Assembly: GCF_018991925.1 (NCBI RefSeq)
Contig: NW_024711973.1
Span: 1-64,000 of the forward strand
DNA from: Homarus americanus
Taxonomy: Eukaryota > Arthropoda > Malacostraca > Decapoda > Nephropidae
DNA: 64,000 bases
Reading direction: 5' to 3'
The translations under genes were made by a program, and so were the position numbers. The notes beneath the pieces are model-generated. The model had not been told where the DNA came from, made no database searches, and saw only the letters and a program-made list of their open reading frames with translations. This document shows, in pieces, positions 12,716 to 23,652 of the stretch (its first letter is position 1; every line of letters starts with the position of its first letter).

Positions 12716-13000
12716 GACATGTTAAACAGAAGAAAAACAGAAGAAAAACAGAAGAAAAAACTAGAAAGAGAACTAATATCCCAGGTTAATCACAACAGTA
12801 TTTTGACGTGTGAGATGTTCAGTACAGTCACAGCCACACAGGTAACAAGCGTCTCATCCTCCATTGAGTCAACCAACACCTGGATGGCGGTCTTCAGAGG
12901 CGCTGCCATCATGCCCAGTTTACAGATGCCGCCGCTCTCATGACATCAAAGACGGCTGAAGATCACCAGAGATGTGGGTGATATTGCCAGGTACTCCCAG
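12716..13000. other. no gene seen
   Basis: Contains a short AGAAAAAC repeat near 12730-12760, otherwise unremarkable. Confidence 0.4.
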
Positions 13001-13002
13001 AG

Positions 13003-13300
13003 ATTGGTTGACCGAATACTTAGCCCAGCTCTTGACCGAATACTTGACTCGGTTCGCTTTAGCCCTGCAGTAGTTGACCAAATTCGTCACCAGTTTTTTT
13101 CTGTATACTTGGTTCAGTTGTAGACCGAATACTTAGTCCAGTTTTTGACAAGTTGCTTAGCTCAGTGTTTGACCGAATACTCGATTCAGTCTTGACCTAA
13201 GCCTTGACCGCAATATTTAAGCAAAATTCTTGACTTCAAATTGTAAGCCTAATAAATGACCGAAATATTTAAACCCAATTCTTGACAGCAATACTACATA
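13003..13300. repeat. degenerate tandem repeat around TTGACCGAATACTTGACTC
   Basis: Roughly eight diverged units of about 30-40 bp contain TTGACCGAATACTTA or TTGACC and a CCAGTT/TCAGTT block. Spacing is irregular, so the array is old. Confidence 0.65.
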
Positions 13301-13941
13301 AGACTAATATTATTCTTGACTTATCGCTGGATGGATCACCAGTTAATCATATTGAGTTTATACTGCAGTTGTTTGTACCATCATTGGTTATATGTTATTT
13401 TAAGTACAGGTAATTGAACTCTGATTATTTTTCCCGGATATAGTGGCAAGTGGAAAACAACCGCCTGGAAAGTGATAAGATAATAATTTTAACGAATATC
13501 AATTTTGGTTTTGATCGTAAATGGTGTAATGACCCAACTGGACTGACTGTGTAGTAGTAATCACCATGTCTGTCTGTCTGTCCATCTCCTTCTGTCTGGT
13601 ATGTAAACTAATTTCTAGCATTTTTGCATCATTTCTAATTACATGGAATAATCAAGTTATATTACCAATAATTGTTTCCAGTTATATACTATCCCAACTC
13701 GGATATATACTCTCTATTATTTTGAACAGACATATTAATTTGATATTCAGACTTTTGGTTCCTTGCGGCCTGAAAATGTAGAGCATAATTTAATGTCATT
13801 TTATATCCATATTGCTGCAATTGGCCATTGTCGTGTATTAGCGGAAATGTTTCCAGTTATAAAAAACTGTATTCCTGATGCCCTGAGGGTAAAGCACCAT
13901 TTTAATATAAAGCTTTTGTTTTTATATTTAGTTCTGCACTG

Positions 13942-13943
<2 letters not shown>
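13301..13943. other. no gene seen
   Basis: AT-rich sequence. A short frame near 13.57-13.78 kb begins in TCTG repeats and has no recognisable motif. Confidence 0.4.

Positions 13944-13980
<37 letters not shown>
13944..13980. repeat. (GT)n microsatellite
   Basis: About 18 GT dinucleotides, followed within a few bases by ACT and AAT triplet repeats. Confidence 0.95.
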
Positions 13981-13982
<2 letters not shown>

Positions 13983-13985
<3 letters not shown>

Positions 13986-14160
13986 ATAATACTACTACTA
14001 CTACTATTACTATAACTAATAATAATAATAATTAACGGTTTATTAGGGAAACAAGTCTGCTGAAATTTACATTGACATAAATGACTTATTACACATTGGT
14101 GGTTTCATCAAAGCCTTCATTAGAGAAAAGGTAGTGGAATATACAGTGAATATATAGATT
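13983..14160 (-). mobile_element. 3' end of a LINE with (ATT)n tail
   Basis: On minus, sequence ends in AATAAACCGTTAATTATTAT and continues into ATT and AGT triplets (13983-14033 on plus). The same terminal string and tail end the LINE at 38.06 kb, which carries recognisable reverse transcriptase sequence. Only the 3' untranslated end seems present here; the 5' limit is uncertain. Confidence 0.6.
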
Positions 14161-14267
14161 AATGTTTACAGGAGGTCACGTAGATCATGTAAGCTGAGGT
14201 GTTACCAGCAGACACGTAGTGTAGTACCCACAGATTTGCATAGGAGGGACTTGGTACTTGTGTAATT

Positions 14268-14705
14268 TCAGATGGTGTTAGGCATCACGTGGTAGTAGTA
14301 ATTCCTCACAGATGGTGTTATGAGGGGCTTGGACGTGGTGTGTGTTTCTCACAGATATGTTGGTGATGGAATCATGTGTAGTAATTCCCTCACAGATGGT
14401 GTTATGAGGGACTTGACGTGGTGTAGTAATTCCCTCACAGATGGTGTTATGAGGGACTTGACGTGGTGTAGTTACTCTCTCACAGATGGTGTTATGAGCG
14501 GCATCACGTGGTGTAGTAATTCCCTCACAGACGGTGTTATGAGGAGCATGACAATTTGTAGTAATTCCCTCACTGATGGTGTTATGAGGGGTATCACGTG
14601 GTGTAGTAATTCCCTCACAGATGGTGTTATGAGGGACCTCACGTGGTGTAGTAATTCCCTCACAGATGGTGTTATGAGGAACTTCACATGATGCTGAAGC
14701 AACTC
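14268..14705. repeat. 45 bp minisatellite, about 10 copies
   Basis: Units contain GTAGTAATTCCCTCACAGAT and GGTGTTATGAGGGACTT and recur every 45 bp (for example 14378, 14423, 14468, 14513). Because 45 is divisible by three, one frame stays open on each strand and gives a 15-residue periodic peptide (CSNSLTDGVMRDLTW). I see no signal peptide, splice context or upstream exon. The 5' units are the most diverged. Confidence 0.92.
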
Positions 14706-14769
14706 ATTCACTACGTGGTGTCGTAGCATCATGGGGACACCACGTGGTCTGGTGTCACAGGACCTCACT

Positions 14770-15070
14770 CACTCAAGTGAGTGTGGTGTGGTCCCAGGCC
14801 TCCCTATCGTGGACGGATTAACACATAGCTGGTGTTGTTGAGTCTCAGGGGCAGATATCACTGAGTACCTGGGACCTCACTGTTGAAGGTTAGCTTGGGT
14901 ACGACTTAGCTATTACTGTTGAATTGTTTTTCACTGACTTGACCACTGTTCACCACTATTCAACACTGGTTCCATTCCTTTCCTAAATAATAGAGTAACT
15001 TCTGGTGAGAACTTGTTGACATTTCGGTGGGGAGGAGGGGATCAGGGGAGAGAGTTGGTATGGGCCAACA
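14770..15070. other. no gene seen
   Basis: Mixed sequence between the minisatellite and the endonuclease relic. No recognisable feature. Confidence 0.4.
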
Positions 15071-15074
15071 AAAC

Positions 15075-15780
15075 AGTTGACCTGGATGCTCCCAGAGGAG
15101 TACCAGGTACGTCTTGACCCTTCGGTGGTCAAGGATGTTTGTCTGTTTGTCACAATAGCCACAACCTACCTCCCACCACGCAGGGACTACCTGCCTTACG
15201 AGGAAATGTTCTCCAGACTCCTATCATACCACCAACCAACCTGCATCATCGGGGACATGAGCGCCAGACATCCTCTACTAGATGGTAAGAGGACAACTAT
15301 CAATGTTGGAAGAGGCCTCGCTGGCCCCATAGCTGACAAAAAAGCCCAGCTTCTTGGCACAGATATCCCCACGTTCTACAACAGAAACTCAGCCACAACC
15401 CCAGACATGGCAATAACGGCAGATGCCGTCCCACTAAATTTCAGACCTAAGATTTTTCAAGGTGAAAGATACCCCCTCAACTGAACCACAGCCGTAATTC
15501 ACAGAGACCTGAGAATAAGGCCCATCAATCAGCAGCTACACACCCTGGCCAGCAGAGTCTGGCAAAAAATAGAACGATCAGAGTAAAAACTACAACTCCT
15601 ACCAGACAACGACAACAAACATAGATGGTTCCCCAAAAGTTACCAAATCTCAAGAAATCCATTAACACCCCCGATCTATACAGCCTGGCAATAGACAACC
15701 TCCATAGACCAGCATCTGCGGAATATGAATAGGACACTCAAAACACCTATGAATGGAGTAGGGAAGCTGTCTAATGCCTG
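15075..15780 (+). pseudogene. jockey/R1-like LINE endonuclease relic
   Basis: An open stretch at 15077-15484 translates to about 135 residues of an exonuclease-endonuclease-phosphatase type domain as used by non-LTR retrotransposons. TYLPPRRDYLP is followed by CIIGDMSARHPLLDG, the region of the catalytic GDFNAxH motif (here GDMSARH), and by RNSATTPDMAI, matching the usual TPD block. The frame ends before the terminal SDH motif. Diverged remnants (for example LASRVWQKIERSE at about 15547) continue to about 15780 with stops. No reverse transcriptase follows. Family assignment rests on the TYLPPR and GDMNARHPLL style motifs, known for jockey/R1-type elements. Confidence 0.8.
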
Positions 15781-16004
15781 CGTCGATAGAACGGTCAACT
15801 AACCAGTAAACCAGCTCTTAAGAAAATCACCCACAATAATTAACTCGAGACACAACTTTAACACACTATTAGCTATGCTAGCCAGTAGCAAGGAAGTCAG
15901 CCCGCTTCCTTCTTCCTCCAAAATATCTTCATTTCCAAACTAAGAACTCCATTCCTCCCCCTCTAATCTTCTTTCAATCCCATCTTTCTTCTCAAAAAAA
16001 AAAG

Positions 16005-16300
16005 CCAGCCAACATGCCAATCAACCGCCCAGCTAATCAACCAGTCACCCGCCCAAGTAGTCAGTCAGTCATCCGCCCAGTCAGTCATCCGCTCAGTCAG
16101 TCTTCCGCCCAGCCAGCCAGTCACACACCCACCCAACCACTCAGTCGCCCAACCAGTCATTCAGCCAATTAGCTACCGGGTCAGCTAAGCAGCCAGTCGC
16201 CCATCCAGTCAGTCACCCATCTGCACAGTCACCCAGCAGCCCAGACAGCCAAGCAACCAGTCAGCCAGCCGGCCAGTCAGTCAGTCAGCCAAGTGAAAGA
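16005..16300. repeat. CAGT/CAGC tetranucleotide-rich repeat
   Basis: Degenerate repeats of CAGTCAGTCAGC and CCAGCCAGTC with interspersed CCACCCA. Imperfect throughout, with no coding signal. Confidence 0.8.
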
Positions 16301-16350
16301 GAATATCTTAGGTTTTACGAAACGTTTCACCTTTCCTCTGTGACCTGCGT

Positions 16351-16375
16351 GGTTAATACACACACACACACACAC
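16351..16375. repeat. (CA)n microsatellite
   Basis: About 12 CA dinucleotides. Confidence 0.9.
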
Positions 16376-17510
16376 CAGACGAGATGATGATACCAGAATG
16401 AGGAGAAAATTGGTATAAAGCCAGGTAATTGGGGATGACTAGGGATGGAGACATACACACACAAATATAAAGCGAATACGATCTCTCACCAATGTATATT
16501 TTAGGAGCACTTGAGATAATGACGGTAGAACAAGTAGGTAATTATTTTTGATTAGGTGGTGGGAGGAGGACGATGGGGAGAGGGAAGGGTCGCTATTATG
16601 TAATTTTATTTTGTAAATCCCTGTACAACCTTGTGTATGTACTGCATGTGTGTATGTATGATGCTCAAGAGTGTGGTGAGGAAATATGAAGTTTTTCGCA
16701 GTCATATTTCCCGCTTCTGCTGACGGCCGTGTAATATTTCAGTGTGATTCTGATCGTTTAAAATGTAAGTCTTTACATAATGTAATATTACTGATACATA
16801 ATTAGTCTTAGTATGCCTTATTGTGGGTAAAAATAAGTTTATATTAAATGGATCCTCCGAAAGCGTGAGTTTGCTACCAGAGTTTAACAGATATATAATT
16901 CATGTATAATATTTCTGATAAGCTTCCTACGTAATTATGTTTGAAATATTGAATGTATATATCGTTCTAGCATTTAGCTAAATACCTTTCTCGTCTGGAA
17001 CGGTCATCCCAACGATTATGAATAAACTCCTTTAGAAAAAAAAACTTCAGGGCGAAATCGGACAGATTTGAAACCGCCAATCAGCTGTAATTCTTGAGAA
17101 GGGATGAGGCATCTTAACTCAGCTGAGAAAAAACGCACTTTAATTAACACAGATAGAGAGACAGATAGACACAGGCAGACAAGCTTCGTACGTTAAGAAA
17201 CAATCCCGCGACCAACTTTCGTAGTTTCAAGTCCGTCAGACAAACTAACTTGCAAGAAGGTCGATCTCCACACGCACCTGGAAAATTAATCCTGACATTC
17301 CGAAAATAAATTGTTTTCTGTCTTAGTTTACACGAAGTTAAGCATCTAATTACTAGGTTGCACTCGAGCGAGGACCTTCCCCCCCGTTTTTTTATTTTTT
17401 TATTGGGCACTCCCCTACATCATTGTGTAAGGTGAAGCGCAGAAGCGTTTACAGCGCCCAACAGGGAAGCATGCTAAGTTCATGCTTGCCTTTATGTCTC
17501 ATGAGTTAAG
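16376..17510. other. no gene seen
   Basis: AT-rich unique-looking sequence. Short frames on minus near 16.4-16.7 and 17.1-17.4 kb have no recognisable motifs or periodicity. Confidence 0.4.
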
Positions 17511-17581
17511 GGTGTAGAAGCCTGAAGAGTCAAGGGCGTAGAAGCCTGAAGAGTCAAGGGCGTAGAAGCCTGAAGAGTCAG
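17511..17581. repeat. 24 bp tandem repeat, three copies
   Basis: GAAGCCTGAAGAGTCAAGGG-containing unit repeated about three times at 24 bp with one or two changes. Confidence 0.88.
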
Positions 17582-17629
17582 TGGTTTATGTCATCAAGTT
17601 ATTGGAAGCTCCAACAACTTGTCCCTGAA

Positions 17630-17804
17630 TACGAATTCGCAACTTTCGACTTACAACAGGTACCTACTTTACTGCTAGGTGAACAGGGACTAATGGGAGC
17701 TAGGAAGTAAGTCCAAACAACTTCCACCGGCCCGGGAATCGAACCCGTGACATCTCGCTTGCGAGGCAAGAACGGTACCGCTTCTACCACCGATCCCCCC
17801 ACCG
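17630..17804 (-). mobile_element. tRNA-Ala-like SINE
   Basis: On minus, a tRNA-like head starts at about 17804. It has an A box near GGTGGTAGAAGCGG and an anticodon stem-loop CTTGC-CTCGCAA-GCGAG that would read CGC (Ala). The B box is GGGTTCGATTCCC. The body then contains CCTGTTCACCTAGCAGTAAA and GTAGGTACCTG. The well-kept stem and B box suggest a fairly young copy. The absence of a clean acceptor stem and the attached body argue against a functional tRNA gene. Confidence 0.82.
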
Positions 17805-17883
17805 TTTTTTCCCAGTGCTGTGATTGCCTTGACAGTTGACCTCTTGACCCTGAGACGATTGAGGCTCTAGTGGAGGGTGACCC

Positions 17884-17923
17884 TATGTATGTATGTGTGC
17901 GTGTGTGCGCGTGTGTATGTATG

Positions 17924-17984
<61 letters not shown>

Positions 17985-18030
17985 GTGCGTTCATGCGTGC
18001 GTGCGTGCATTTATGTGTGTGTGTGTGTTC
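17884..18030. repeat. (ATGT)n and (GT)n microsatellite
   Basis: ATGT tetranucleotides, then GT, GTGC and a final GT run. It immediately precedes the 5' end of RTE-like copy A. Confidence 0.95.
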
Positions 18031-21000
18031 GTACAAAGGGTGGTGAAATGCATCTAGTGTGGCAGCATTATGTTAGTGTTAAGGTGCAAGCACTGCTTGC
18101 TCTTCTCGATGTCAGCTACCGCTGCGGGTAGCCCTCGTGGCGAACAGGGAAGCAACTCGCACAAGTTCTTCCCCTGCCAGTACACAGCCTCTTCACCATC
18201 AAGACTCCTGTTGTGCCTCCTCGTGACAACACACGGTAACTGGGTGCCTCGTGGGCCCAGGCTAGTCCAGCAGGGGATCTCGGAGTAGCAGTGGGCCCCA
18301 GAGGGACGGTATATAGACCCACTGGAATGTGGAAACGTCCTGGCGCCTACCAACTATTACCCTGCTGCCTTGCAGATTAAACCTTGGAAGGTATAAGGCT
18401 ACCGGAGTAAATCCCGAATGAAAAATCTGTGGTGGAGCCCTGCATCAAGAAAACATGCTTACAGAGCTCCAACAAGAACCCAACGGCGGTATAGGCGGAG
18501 GAGGTGACCACCATGGGAACCCAAAGACTACACCGGCAGATGAAGGCAGTGCCTAATGGACAGGCTACTAAGGCAAAACCCAACAAACTGGGCTATCGGC
18601 GGTCCATTCCAAATCTCCCTCTCCCCAGTCGTTGCAACACTTGCACCACTGAGTTAGGAAAAGGGAGAGTCAAGATGTGTGGTTGCAGCCTGCGCTCCTG
18701 CCTCACCACACAAATCAACTCGCGTGCAGCCATCATTCAGCTCATCATGCCTCTCATCATCATCAAAACCCCTATACACCCAAAAGTCCTATGGCGATTG
18801 GCGAGTGGCGACGAAGATAGGCAGAAATGACTGCCAGGAGTCTCCAGTCACAATTCTGCACATGGGCGGCACAGATAAGATGGTCGTTTATGTGGGAGAC
18901 CCAGGTGATACTTCCAATCAGGGGTGAAGGAAACACACTGGTGTCAAGTTCGTAAGTTCTATTTCTGGGACAAACACACAAAAGGAGTTAAGACAGGGGA
19001 AACAGCGTCCTGTCTTGGAATCTCTCTGGGTATCTCTCTCTGCGCATGCGCGTACAGCGCGCATGTGCCTAAAACATGAACTAACATTCAGTGACAAAAG
19101 GGAGTATGATTATAACATATAATACAGAGACCTGAATCAATAATGGTAAATAGTACAGTTACATATTACAGCATATTCGTCTCATATATCTACAGTTTAT
19201 GCACTAGGATCTAGGCAGCAGTGCAATCCGTCCAGTCTATGAGACTGAGCACCCCACATGGGGAGGAGGCGAGAAAAGGTCCCCTAAACATAACCTGCCT
19301 AAAGAACCAACCTGATTGGGCAACCGCACCCAGTAAGGTCATCCTTATACTGTCGAAAACACAATCATAATCCCAGATCAAAGCAAAAACAAACTATACA
19401 ACCTTTAATGGTCGCTGCATGGAATGCCAGGATCCTCTGGATACTGGTACAAATGAGCGTCCTGAAAGAAGAACTGCCCTTGTGGCAAAAGAGCTGGCTA
19501 CTGGCTAGGTAATGCATCAACATAGCAGCTATTAGTGAGCACCGGAAGGGTAAACCTGCTGCGGAGAGAAACCGCATTTATGGAGTTGGCTTTGCCATCT
19601 GCCAACTCATCCTACTCAGGTTTACTAAAATGCTATTGGGATGAACGAGCGCCTCATGACACTCCGAGTTCCAATCAATCACTCACGTCATGCCTTTTTC
19701 ATCAGTGCATACGCCCCAACACTAGATGCAGTGGATGACATCAAGGAGGCCTTTTCTGCCAACCTCGACAGAGTGCTAACCTCTATCCCCAGAGAAGATA
19801 AGGTTGTGCTTCTTGGCGACTTCAGTGCCAGAATTGGCAGAGATGTTGACATTTGGCTGGGAACCATAGGGAGAAATGGACTAGGCAAGTGTAATCCCAA
19901 ATAGCCTACTCCTCCTCAGCGAGTGTGCTATACACCTCACTGTCACCAATACCTTGTTTAGGCAGCCCGACAAGTTCAATTATTCTTGGCAAAACCCACC
20001 ATCCAAACACTTGCATCTCATTGACTACATCATTGTCAGAGAAAGAGGTCGCCGAGATGTCCTCATCACCCGTGCCATGCGTGGCTCACACCACTGCGAT
20101 GTTGATCATCATCAACATGGGTTCGTCAGAGCCAAGGTCTCACTTCACGTCAACCCAAAACGGAGAAGGCAGCAAGCCTCCAGAAGAGGTTTTAACACTA
20201 AGCGTCTGGAGGATCCAGCGGTAGCACATGCTTTCAGAGAGCAACTCGAACATGGGCTGATAAACAACCCGACAACAAACAACCTAAATCCCAGTGCTGA
20301 ATGAGGTATTCTTGACACTGTCATGAGAAAAACCTGCAGAGAAACCCTCGGCCAGATCGTAAGAATATACCTGGACTGGTTTGATGAAAATGACCCGGCA
20401 ATCAATGTACTGCTTTAACTAACTGGCAGAACAACCCTCAGTCTCTGACCAAAGTTGATACCTTCCGCAAGAAGAAAACGACGGCTTGTTAAAAAAAACA
20501 TTTTATGGGCCAATCTCTCGTGGCGCAGTCCCCTCCGCTTATCCAATGGTAACTCCATAATTAAAGACGATGAAGGCCTTCTTCACCTCTGGAAAGAGCA
20601 CTACCATTCATTACTCAACCAAAATACCGAAATGGCTGTCCTGACTACGCAGGTCCCTCAGCATCCAAATCTGATCCACCTCAGCTATCCTCCATCCCTG
20701 GATGAGGTAGCTACTGCCACCAAAAAGATGAAATATAACAAAGACTCAGGGCCTGATGGAGTTCCAGTCGAGGTGTATAAAGCAGGAGGACTCTGCTTAC
20801 TAGCCGTCTCCACTCTCCCCTGGAGAATATATGGGAAAAGGAGGAAATACCCAATCTTTTAAAGACTCCTCCATCGTCAATATTTATAAGAACGAGGGAG
20901 ACAGGTCAGACTGTGGCAACTACCGCGAGATCTGGCTGCTGTCCGTAGTTGGCAAAATTGCCCGAGTCCTCCTAAAAAGACTTCTTCCTGAGGCGGAAAA

Positions 21001-22512
21001 CTTCCTCCCAGAATCTCAATGTGGCTTTGACCATCACGTGTTACCAATGACATGATCTTTGCTACCCGTCAGATACAGGAAAAGTGCAGAGAACAGCATC
21101 GTGACCTGTACAGGGCTTTCATGGACCTAACCAAGGCCGTCGACTTGGTCAACAGGGAAGCCCTCTGGTGAACCCTTAGCAGTTTTGGCTGCACACCATA
21201 ATCATCGCTATTGTGAGGCAACTCCATGATGGCATGAACGGCAGCGTCCTGCACAATGACAAACAGTCTGAGTTTTTCCCATCCAAACAGGGCTTAAACA
21301 AGGGTATGTACTGGCAACAACCCTCTTTTTCCATTTTCTTGGCTGCCTTCCTAATCCTGCCTGCGCCAATCTAGCCGGCGGGTTGGACATCAAGTACTGG
21401 ATGAAGAGTCTTTTCAAAATAAGACGACTCTGGGCATTAACAAAGGTGTCGGCAGCTTCCATTAGTGAGTTTCAGTATTCAGATGACCTCACCCTTGTCG
21501 CTCACATTGAACACGACCTACAGGAGATACTGAACACCTACGCAGATGCGTACGCACCCTTCGGCCTTGGGATGAATGTTCAGAAGCTCAGATTCTCTTT
21601 CAGCCTGCGCCTGGTTCAGCCACACCTCCACTATCCATCCAGCTTAATGGTACTACCCTCTCTAATGTTACCCACTTAGGGTATCTTGGGTCCCACCTGT
21701 CCACCACTGCAGCCTTCGATGAAGAGATTCAGCATTGGATTCGATATGCATCTCAAACCTTTGGCAGACTCCGAAGCCGTGTCTTCAGCTGTACGAAGCT
21801 GAAATTATCTATAAAGTTATTTTGTATATCGAGCAGTGGTCCTCCCCATCCTGCTATATGGCAGCGAGACATGGGTCACATACAGGAGACACATGAAGGC
21901 ACTTGAAAACTTTCACCAACGTAATCTATGTTCTATCCTCAGAGCTCGTTGGGAAGACAAGAGAACAAATGCCAGTATTCTTGCTGACACCAACTGTAGA
22001 AGCTACCATTATCCCTGAACAACCACGTTGGACTGGCCATGTTACCTGCATGGACGACAGTAGATTGCCAAAGCACCTACTTTGCAGTCACGTAACGAAT
22101 AGTAAACGTAACGCTGGCAAGCAACTGAAATGGTATAAGGATAGTCTTAAGACAAACCTGAAAAAGTGCCAAATCGATCCACTCACCTGGGAGGCGATTA
22201 CTCCACACCGTACGCTTGGAGGATGAACACACAAGAAGGTGTCAATACTTTCGAGTTAGCCCGACTGCAAACCGAGGCAGACAAGCGCCAACGCCGGAAA
22301 GACTCTACCACCGTACTTCCCGCAATAGATGGCGCCCTCCACATGTGCAACATCTGTGGTCGACACTGCCGGTCCCGTATTGGCCTCTTTAATCGCCTCA
22401 GAACTCACCAACCTAGGTGACTTCCTTAATAACTCATATCATTGTATCATAGCTGGATGATCGTTAGACTCGATTCTGAGTGACAACAAAATGGTAGTAG
22501 TAGTAATAGTAG

Positions 22513-22516
<4 letters not shown>
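18031..22516 (+). pseudogene. RTE-like LINE copy A, full-length but inactivated
   Basis: About 4.5 kb retrotransposon relic. The 5' region (18.03-19.4 kb) aligns by eye with the 5' region of copy B. An apurinic-type endonuclease domain follows (about 19.41-20.08 kb; VVLLGDFSARIGRD is the GDF(N/S)AR motif, HLIDYIIVRERGRRDVLI follows). Reverse transcriptase starts with YNKDSGPDGVPVEVYKAG near 20.74 kb, then NYREIWLLSVVGKI and FMDLTKAVD. EFQYSDDLTLVAH near 21.47 kb is the catalytic YADD box altered to YSDD. A C-terminal part (LPILLYGSETW, then CNICGRHCRSRIGLFNRLRTH near 22.35 kb) has a zinc-finger-like pattern. At least six frame breaks make it a pseudogene. The 3' end is (TAG)n running into (TG)n. 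RTE affinity (relatives annotated as craniofacial development protein 2-like) is from family knowledge. Confidence 0.88.

Positions 22517-22579
<63 letters not shown>
22517..22579. repeat. (TG)n microsatellite at the LINE 3' junction
   Basis: About 31 TG dinucleotides directly follow the (TAG)n tail of copy A. Confidence 0.96.
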
Positions 22580-22911
22580 CGGTTATGCTTTGGATAAATA
22601 TAGATACATACATACATCCATAAATATTCTCTCCATTTGGTATCCCAATTTAGAAGTAGAAACTCTGTTCCCAACCAATTTAGAACTGCTGTACACGCGT
22701 ACGCTAGCATCATCAACCACTTTAGAATTAGACTCATCAATTTAGAAATAGCGAGATACCAATTACGGTGAGTGAGGAGTATAGTGGCGAGGCGCTCAAG
22801 TCGGCCATTTGATTGAGGGAAGTTTTATTGAAATTTTTTCCCACCCGATAATGGTAAAATCTTCTCCCAGCTTGTTTATTGGTGGAGGAGTGAGAGTGTA
22901 TTGCTTCTCTT

Positions 22912-22944
<33 letters not shown>

Positions 22945-23439
22945 GTTTAAATATCTTTCTGTGTATGTGAATCCGTGTTTACTCTACTCATATGTTAATT
23001 TATGAGGGCAGTCGCTTGTGCCCTACCGTGAATGTGTCTTTTTCTGATTGTAAAGTTTAGGAAATGAAAGCGGTCGAGTACAGTGTCGACCATATACTAC
23101 CCTCAAGTATCAGAGACCTATAGTGTTCTGTGTTGTATTTTATATGACTCCCTTACACGCTCACTTACTCTACACAATTACATGGTACATCCTAACACAC
23201 TATACAGGCATGCAGAATTACACGATACATACGTGCACATTTTACATACAAACACATAATGGATTGCCCCTCGTGTAACGAGGATGGTCGGCGTGTATTT
23301 GTTTAAGGTGTAGAAGCTGTCTCCAACACAACAAACACACCCTGAGTTTTCGAGCTGCATGGCCCAGTGTTAAGGAATAGTCCGAGAAGACCGGACAACT
23401 TGCCAACTGCATTGGCTAACCATTACCCCGGAACACGAC
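22580..23439. other. spacer between inverted LINE copies
   Basis: Mixed sequence with a (TC)n run at about 22909-22943. An imperfect TTTAGAA-containing motif recurs four times at about 22650-22750. No gene recognised. Confidence 0.5.
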
Positions 23440-23593
23440 CCGCAAATCGATTAACATCCAATGTTCCCAATTACTGCTGGGTAGACAGAGGCAAATTGCG
23501 TAAAGAAACTTGCCCATAGTTTCACCCTGCCCGGGATCGAACCCGTTTTCGCTCGCTTGGGAGGCGAGCATGGTGACCATTACACAGCAGGTC
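23440..23593 (-). mobile_element. tRNA-Gly-like SINE
   Basis: On minus, the head begins at about 23593 (GACCTGCTGTGTAATGGTC). The anticodon stem-loop CTCGC-CTCCCAA-GCGAG is perfectly paired and would read CCC (Gly), and the B box is GGGTTCGATCCCG. The body has TTTGCCTCTGTCTACCCAGC and AGTAATTGGGAAC, shared with the SINE at 10.6 kb. It directly abuts the (CA)n and 3' tail of LINE copy B. It is read as a SINE rather than a tRNA gene because of the body and the poor acceptor stem. Confidence 0.82.
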
Positions 23594-23611
23594 CACACAC
23601 ACACACACACA

Positions 23612-23613
<2 letters not shown>
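23594..23613. repeat. (CA)n microsatellite
   Basis: Ten CA dinucleotides lie between the SINE head and the (CTA)n tail of LINE copy B. On the LINE sense strand this is (TG)n following (TAG)n, the same order as at copies A and C. Confidence 0.95.

Positions 23614-23652
<39 letters not shown>

Noticed and set aside
14268..14705. CRISPR or repeat-protein gene from 45 bp periodicity
   Set aside because: The whole unit is repeated, so there are no variable spacers, and there is no coding support beyond the trivial open frame.
17730..17804. Functional tRNA-Ala (CGC) gene on minus
   Set aside because: Anticodon arm and B box are good, but the acceptor stem does not pair cleanly and a SINE body follows directly.
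23520..23593. Functional tRNA-Gly (CCC) gene on minus
   Set aside because: Same reasoning: convincing anticodon arm and T arm, but the body and position identify a SINE.
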